Below, piece by piece: positions 5,589 to 8,750 of a stretch of 8,750 nt of DNA (positions are counted from its first letter, which is position 1; each line of letters starts with the position of its first letter). The translations under genes were made by a program, and so were the position numbers. This stretch comes from Nitrosotalea sp. (lineage in GTDB: Archaea > Thermoproteota > Nitrososphaeria > Nitrososphaerales > Nitrosopumilaceae). The DNA lies in assembly GCA_023252335.1 (NCBI GenBank), contig JAJPEA010000078.1, positions 1 through 8,750 on the forward strand. Direction: 5' to 3'. The notes below the pieces were generated by a model. It did no database searches. It saw only the letters and a program-made list of their open reading frames with translations, and was not told the DNA's origin.

Positions 5589-5804
5589 GTGGGAGCAATT
5601 AATCTAGCGCGAGCAAAAACTATTGCCTTGAAGTTTTTTGAACAGTACAACTCGTCTGTCACATTCAAGTCTGCTTCTTTGGAGAAAGAATTTTGGATAA
5701 TAACAGTGGAGATCGGCTTAATAAATAAACAAACCAGGCAAGTTCTAATTGACAAATATACTGGTAATATACAAAGCTACAACTCTACTACTGATGTGCG
5801 GTAA
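5589..5804 (+). CDS. Small PepSY-like protein, paralogue A
   Basis: The 71-residue product has an N-terminal amphipathic helix (LARAKTIALKFFEQY, 6-20), then LEKEFWIITVEIG (31-43) and QTRQVLIDKYTGNI (48-61). The helix plus the strand ending in D-x-x-T-G-x-I resembles a single PepSY-type repeat, in which a helix packs on a small sheet. It aligns nearly end to end, with one one-residue gap, to the convergent gene at 5848-6069. There is no signal peptide, unlike many PepSY proteins, so it is probably cytosolic. The start is GTG, supported by TATA spacing. The biochemical role is unknown; PepSY domains are often inhibitory or binding modules, and the family assignment is tentative. Confidence 0.72.
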   Translation: MGAINLARAKTIALKFFEQYNSSVTFKSASLEKEFWIITVEIGLINKQTRQVLIDKYTGNIQSYNSTTDVR

Positions 5805-5847
5805 AATACTTGTTGTGTGAATGATATCTTTGATTATTTGTGATGTA

Positions 5848-6069
5848 TCAAGTGCATCCTAGTATTTGGCCTGAATTTGCATCTATTCTTACTTTTCTTG
5901 TCTGTGTGTTTGAAAATCCAAGATATGCAGTTACGACCCATACATCTTTTTCTAAAATAACTTTGGTGTCAATTACTGTGTGATATTGGCTAAGAAATCT
6001 TCTTGTTAGTTCTTGTGCCTTGGCAGAATCTATTTTTTGCCCTATATTTCCATTATCTATCTGTTCCAT
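5848..6069 (-). CDS. Small PepSY-like protein, paralogue B
   Basis: The 73-residue product has a helix (SAKAQELTRRFLSQY, 15-29), LEKDVWVVTAYLGF (39-52) and QTRKVRIDANSGQIL (56-70), matching paralogue A. The last motif is the clearest PepSY-like element, V-x-I-D-A-x-S-G-x-I. ATG at 6069 is chosen over the in-frame GTG at 6081, because that GTG lies inside an AGGTGAT ribosome-binding site and a TATA-like element fits a start just before the ATG. There is no signal peptide or membrane segment. The gene is convergent with paralogue A, with 43 bp between stops and no clear terminator in between. The function is unknown. Confidence 0.75.
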   Translation of the reverse strand: MEQIDNGNIGQKIDSAKAQELTRRFLSQYHTVIDTKVILEKDVWVVTAYLGFSNTQTRKVRIDANSGQILGCT

Positions 6070-6076
6070 GATTTTT

Positions 6077-6104
6077 ATCACCTTTGAAATCTAGACCATA
6101 TACA
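6077..6104 (-). promoter_or_regulatory. Promoter and ribosome-binding site of paralogue B
   Basis: AGGTGAT (6077-6083 on the - strand) is a 7-base match to the complement of the 16S rRNA 3' end and stands 7 nt before the ATG at 6069. A TATA-like TGTATATG (6097-6104) lies about 31 bp from the ATG. Transcription starting about 27 bp from it would leave only a short leader and probably exclude the ribosome-binding site, so a further upstream promoter may also be used. Confidence 0.5.
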
Positions 6105-6140
6105 AGATAATTTCATACAATTGTACACCTGTAATGGCCC

Positions 6141-6211
6141 TATAAAAAAAGTCTGACATTTAACTTCATAAAATGTGTATGATCTGCAGATCATTTTATG
6201 AATTTTATAAA
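6141..6211 (+). promoter_or_regulatory. Two orphan TATA boxes flanking a nested inverted repeat
   Basis: TATAAAAAAA (6141-6150) and TTTTATAA (6203-6210) are strong + strand TATA matches with no gene at leaderless distance. Between them lies an inverted repeat with perfect 11-bp arms, TTCATAAAATG (6165-6175) and CATTTTATGAA (6192-6202). A perfect 16-bp palindrome ATGATCTGCAGATCAT (6179-6194) overlaps the right arm. This could be an operator for the adjoining genes or the start of a small hairpin RNA. The 228-bp gap between the genes at 6069 and 6298 otherwise holds only their promoters. Confidence 0.45.
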
Positions 6212-6266
6212 TAGTGCTTTATTAGATTTATCTAGAGTATTTTTCTAGTAATTTCGCCGTATAGTG

Positions 6267-6275
6267 AGATATACA
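6267..6275 (+). promoter_or_regulatory. TATA box of the secreted-protein gene
   Basis: AGATATACA is centred about 27 bp before the ATG at 6298, consistent with a leaderless transcript. No Shine-Dalgarno sequence precedes that ATG. Confidence 0.6.
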
Positions 6276-6297
6276 TCAAGATATCATATAATAACAA

Positions 6298-7434
6298 ATG
6301 ATACAGAAATCTAGTCTTCTTTTTAGCTTGGTGATGGTATCTCTTATGGTAGTCCCGTTAGCTGCAAATCCTCCTGTCCAGGCTGCTACAACTACTGGCC
6401 CTGTGCCTATACCGGGTAACATTTTCCTTACTCCTACTGGAACTCCAGTCCTTCCAACCATTCCAAACCTTGGAACAGTTCCAGTATCGCCTCCAGCAAG
6501 TTCTGTTTATACTATAAACCAAGTTCAATCTGGATTGGTAGTATCTGATCCACTAAATAATGAAACCAAGACCCAACAACAACTGCAAGCAAACCAAAAG
6601 TATTGGGTCTATGGTGGAGATGCATCAGCAAGAAATGCGCCTTTTGACTTTTTCAAGGATGTTTTAGGATTTCACATAGGAGTTCAATCAGCTGATGGTC
6701 AGTGGGCCGGACTATATGCAGAAAGTCCAAACACAAATGCAATGTTGTTCCACTCTGTAATCACAACACCAGTAAGCGCATTGCCTGTATTGCCAGTGCC
6801 ACAGTGGTATGAAAACGGAATGTATGTCCAGACTTTGGTTACTTCACAATCCTCCGTAAACTATGTCACATGTACATCTGCTACTAGCCAATGGGGAACA
6901 ATTTGGGGAGTGGTATCAGTAACTGGAAATGCAAACCAAGCAACAGTATTTCACACATTATACACAGACGGAAGTGCAAACCAACCACTAACAAGAGATT
7001 GTACCATCATAACAAACGGCAACAACTATCTCAAAGTATACCTCGATGGCGTAAAGGTATATGAGAATAGTACTTTGAATTTACAAATGCCAATGCCATT
7101 TAACACATATCTTGAACCACAATCGACTTATCAAGGTCAATTACTAAATGGAACCTTTACTGATTATTATGCAACAACTGATGAAACTGTCAAAGTAACA
7201 AACAATCCAATTCTTGCTGCTAAGGTAGATTTGGTGGATCCAACAGGCAAGGTCATTGCAAGCTCGCAAGTATCATCAGGTACTGCTACTTTTACCATAG
7301 GACAATACCACATGCCTCTATCTGCGTATATCAAAATCTATGATTCAAACGGAATACAACTTGCATCAACACCTAGCCCTGCAAACCTCTTTGGTGGAGA
7401 TGTATATTCTGTGAGTCAACCCTTGGGTCTGTAA
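6298..7434 (+). CDS. Secreted beta-rich surface protein
   Basis: The 378-residue product starts with a classical Sec signal peptide: Lys4, a hydrophobic core at about 6-22, and a likely cleavage after the PPVQA region near 29. A Pro/Thr-rich linker (about 31-68) follows. The central region (about 98-275) is rich in short strands and aromatics and looks like a jelly-roll or lectin/laminin-G-type fold, with segments WAGLYAES and YLKVYLDGVKVYE. The C-terminal region (about 295-360) resembles an Ig-like extracellular domain (VDLVDPTGKVIASSQV). The only cysteines, Cys192 and Cys235, could form a disulphide. N-x-S/T sequons occur at Asn88, Asn257 and Asn284. There is no C-terminal membrane anchor or sorting motif, so it is released or held by interactions. 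The coding sequence is visibly more C-rich than its neighbours, possibly reflecting high expression. The ligand and function are unknown, and fold calls are by eye. Confidence 0.85.
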   Translation: MIQKSSLLFSLVMVSLMVVPLAANPPVQAATTTGPVPIPGNIFLTPTGTPVLPTIPNLGTVPVSPPASSVYTINQVQSGLVVSDPLNNETKTQQQLQANQKYWVYGGDASARNAPFDFFKDVLGFHIGVQSADGQWAGLYAESPNTNAMLFHSVITTPVSALPVLPVPQWYENGMYVQTLVTSQSSVNYVTCTSATSQWGTIWGVVSVTGNANQATVFHTLYTDGSANQPLTRDCTIITNGNNYLKVYLDGVKVYENSTLNLQMPMPFNTYLEPQSTYQGQLLNGTFTDYYATTDETVKVTNNPILAAKVDLVDPTGKVIASSQVSSGTATFTIGQYHMPLSAYIKIYDSNGIQLASTPSPANLFGGDVYSVSQPLGL

Positions 7435-7445
7435 TGTATCTGGGT

Positions 7446-7452
7446 AGGTGAT
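7446..7452 (+). promoter_or_regulatory. Ribosome-binding site deciding the GTG start at 7457
   Basis: AGGTGAT is a 7-base match to the complement of the 16S rRNA 3' end, placed just before GTG at 7457. The alternative GTG at 7448 lies within this site, so it cannot be the codon the site serves. No TATA box sits at leaderless distance, which agrees with read-through from the upstream gene. Confidence 0.6.
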
Positions 7453-7456
7453 AGGC

Positions 7457-8407
7457 GTGCTTCAAAACGAAACCGCTTGCAATCTTGATGCTGACAACAA
7501 AAAAACTCTGATAGTAGAATCTGCTGTAAACTGGCTTGATGATATCATCTATTCAAAGGATGATTCTAGAATTTCTTTGTTAAAGATAATGGGCAAGCCA
7601 TTAATATTATACAACATTGCAAAATTACTTTATTTAAAATATAATATTAGTAATATCATTTTGCCAGAAAATTCATTACATCTTGCTAATCTCATACAAG
7701 ATGAATTTCCATTTATTCAAATTGATGAACAAAAAAAGCAAGACAAACTAGCTGCATCTGATTCTGTACGGATGCCGATAAACTCTGTTGTTACAAAACC
7801 AAAAGGAACTGACCAATATGCCATACAAAAAATGGTATATCCTTGGGACATACTCAAAGTAATGCATGACGTACTCAATGCAGATGTTACAAGTACCGCA
7901 ATATCAAAAAATGCATCTGTTGCAGAGACTAGTGTCATAAAAGGTCCATGTGTTATAGAAGATGGTGTATCAGTTGACGATTTTACCAAGATAATTGGTC
8001 CTATCTATCTGGGTAAAAATACCAAAATTGGTACAGGTACTCTAGCTAGACATAGCATGATGGGTGATGATACGGTTATAGGATTTAACTGTGAAATTGC
8101 AAGATCATTTTTTATGGGTAATAGTAGAATCGCACATCTTGATGTGATTTTAGATAGCATACTTGGTCAGGATTGTTGGTTAGGTGGATATGTTGGAACG
8201 ACCAATGTACTACTCAACAAGGAAACAATTCGATACAAATTGGATGGTTTGTTGGTATCTACAGGACTTGATCAACTTGGCTCTATAATAGGGCACCATT
8301 CTTCTGTTGGTGCTGGAACGATAATTCTTCCTGGACGTTTTATTCCACCACATTCGACGATACAAGCTGGAACTGTATATTCCAAGCCTGAATCTGGTGG
8401 TAAATAG
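7457..8407 (+). CDS. Left-handed beta-helix protein related to sugar-1-phosphate nucleotidylyltransferase/acyltransferase, catalytic N-domain reduced
   Basis: The 316-residue product ends in a left-handed beta-helix of hexapeptide repeats (about 145-309), including IKGPCVIEDGVSV, IGPIYLGKNTKIG and SIIGHHSSVGAGTIILPG, as in GlmU-type sugar acyltransferases. Just before it, YPWDILKVMHDVL (128-140) matches the PWDLL-type linker of archaeal bifunctional sugar-1-phosphate nucleotidylyltransferases. Upstream, LLKIMGKPLILYNIAKLL (41-58) resembles the KPLL-x-x-x-NKPLI-x-Y segment of the nucleotidylyltransferase fold. The glycine-rich GxGTRL-x-PLT nucleotide site is absent and the domain is much shorter than the usual 220-odd residues. 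It is therefore likely inactive as a nucleotidylyltransferase and may be a sugar acyltransferase or a regulatory or partner subunit. It starts 22 nt after the secreted-protein stop and is probably co-transcribed. Confidence 0.8.
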   Translation: MLQNETACNLDADNKKTLIVESAVNWLDDIIYSKDDSRISLLKIMGKPLILYNIAKLLYLKYNISNIILPENSLHLANLIQDEFPFIQIDEQKKQDKLAASDSVRMPINSVVTKPKGTDQYAIQKMVYPWDILKVMHDVLNADVTSTAISKNASVAETSVIKGPCVIEDGVSVDDFTKIIGPIYLGKNTKIGTGTLARHSMMGDDTVIGFNCEIARSFFMGNSRIAHLDVILDSILGQDCWLGGYVGTTNVLLNKETIRYKLDGLLVSTGLDQLGSIIGHHSSVGAGTIILPGRFIPPHSTIQAGTVYSKPESGGK

Positions 8408-8437
8408 AACAATACCCTAGAACAATTTTCCATGGTA

Positions 8438-8449
8438 ACTTAAGTAAAT
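8438..8449 (+). promoter_or_regulatory. Putative TATA box of the NitrOD5-like gene
   Basis: ACTTAAGTAAAT, with TTAAGTAAA as the TATA-like core, is centred about 26 bp before the ATG at 8470, which would give a leaderless mRNA. The match is weaker than the others in this window. A nearby ATG at 8456 opens a frame of only two codons. Confidence 0.4.
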
Positions 8450-8469
8450 CAGCGCATGTCATAAAATAC

Positions 8470-8750
8470 ATGGAGCAATCCCATGACAACATTTTATTTC
8501 ACAAGGATAATGGAGACGGTCAAGTACGACACGCATTAATATCTGCTGTAGTAGAAAGTGCTCTTCTAGGTAGTGGCATAGAAACTTATGAAAAAGTCGT
8601 TCATCTATTGGAAGAGAAATATCATGGTATAATGCCAGATTGTTTTGATAATCCTGAATATCTCGGCAAAATACTCCAAACACTTGATAAAAATTCACGT
8701 CATCATGTGATGGAGTCGATAAAAAAAGGATTGAATGAATTTTCATATGA
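8470..8750 (+). CDS. NitrOD5-like domain protein (3' truncated by window edge)
   Basis: From ATG at 8470 the frame stays open to the edge, giving 93 residues. The pattern ALISAVVESALLGSG (22-36), TYEKVVHLLEEKYHGIMPDC (39-58), NPEYLGKILQTL (61-72) and HHVMESIKKGL (78-88) fits the NitrOD5 helical domain known mainly from Nitrosopumilus-type archaea, where it appears alone or as an output domain of signalling proteins. The assignment is from recollection of the family pattern, not a search. Residues 1-20 are a polar lead-in. If this is a single-domain protein it ends soon after the edge. The exact function is not known; a regulatory role is the usual suggestion. Confidence 0.7.
   Translation, partial: MEQSHDNILFHKDNGDGQVRHALISAVVESALLGSGIETYEKVVHLLEEKYHGIMPDCFDNPEYLGKILQTLDKNSRHHVMESIKKGLNEFSY

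Noticed and set aside
5465..5755. 96-codon - strand frame opposite PepSY paralogue A
   Set aside because: It is antisense to a gene with a clear paralogue and promoter, and no promoter or motif supports it.
6078..6194. 38-codon - strand frame ending inside the AGGTGAT site of PepSY paralogue B
   Set aside because: It starts in the palindrome and is Cys-rich with no recognisable pattern. The end in AGG TGA is explained by the ribosome-binding site. Retained only as a thing to check if transcripts are found there.
1..8750. CRISPR array, insertion sequence, prophage or toxin-antitoxin system
   Set aside because: No regularly spaced long repeats, transposase or integrase motifs, or recognisable toxin pairs were seen on either strand.

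Overview
The window reads as a low-GC archaeal chromosome segment, most likely from an ammonia-oxidising thaumarchaeon (Nitrososphaerota, Nitrosopumilales-like). The evidence is a TFB-type transcription factor, several small ArnR1-like winged-helix proteins, a NitrOD5-type domain at the right edge, and archaeal TATA boxes about 25-28 bp upstream of start codons, implying mostly leaderless mRNAs. Assignment below phylum is inference. No tRNA, rRNA, CRISPR, insertion sequence or prophage gene is visible, and no gene-free stretch exceeds 300 bases.

Layout. 1-87 is the tail of an unrecognised + strand gene. On the - strand, a TFB gene (2049 to 1075) is followed after 19 nt by a PPP-family Ser/Thr phosphatase (1056 to 109), probably one operon. 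At 2213-3295 two winged-helix genes diverge from a shared 160-bp region, and the rightward one is coupled to a small zinc-ribbon gene. At 3440-5158 a WbqC-like gene (+) converges with a - strand pair: a PIG-L/LmbE deacetylase followed by a third winged-helix gene. At 5340-6069 there is a 46-codon leaderless ORF and a convergent pair of small PepSY-like paralogues. From 6298 a secreted beta-rich protein is followed by a left-handed beta-helix protein that resembles archaeal sugar-1-phosphate nucleotidylyltransferases but lacks their catalytic signature. The right edge carries a truncated NitrOD5-like gene.

How the genes may work together. WbqC-like, PIG-L and beta-helix families all occur in surface-sugar or acylated-sugar pathways, and a secreted protein with N-glycosylation sequons lies nearby, so cell-surface glycan modification is a reasonable but unproven theme. 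The rest is regulatory: a general transcription factor paired with a phosphatase, and three winged-helix regulators.

The most striking unexplained structure is in the promoters. Inverted repeats sit exactly between the TATA box and start codon of the WbqC and first PepSY genes. Three in-phase TAGAAGA repeats flank the PIG-L TATA box. A nested palindrome lies between the second PepSY gene and the secreted-protein gene. Six of the thirteen assigned starts are TTG or GTG, and most are supported by TATA spacing or an AGGTGAT-type ribosome-binding site. All functional statements come from motif reading by eye; no database search was run.
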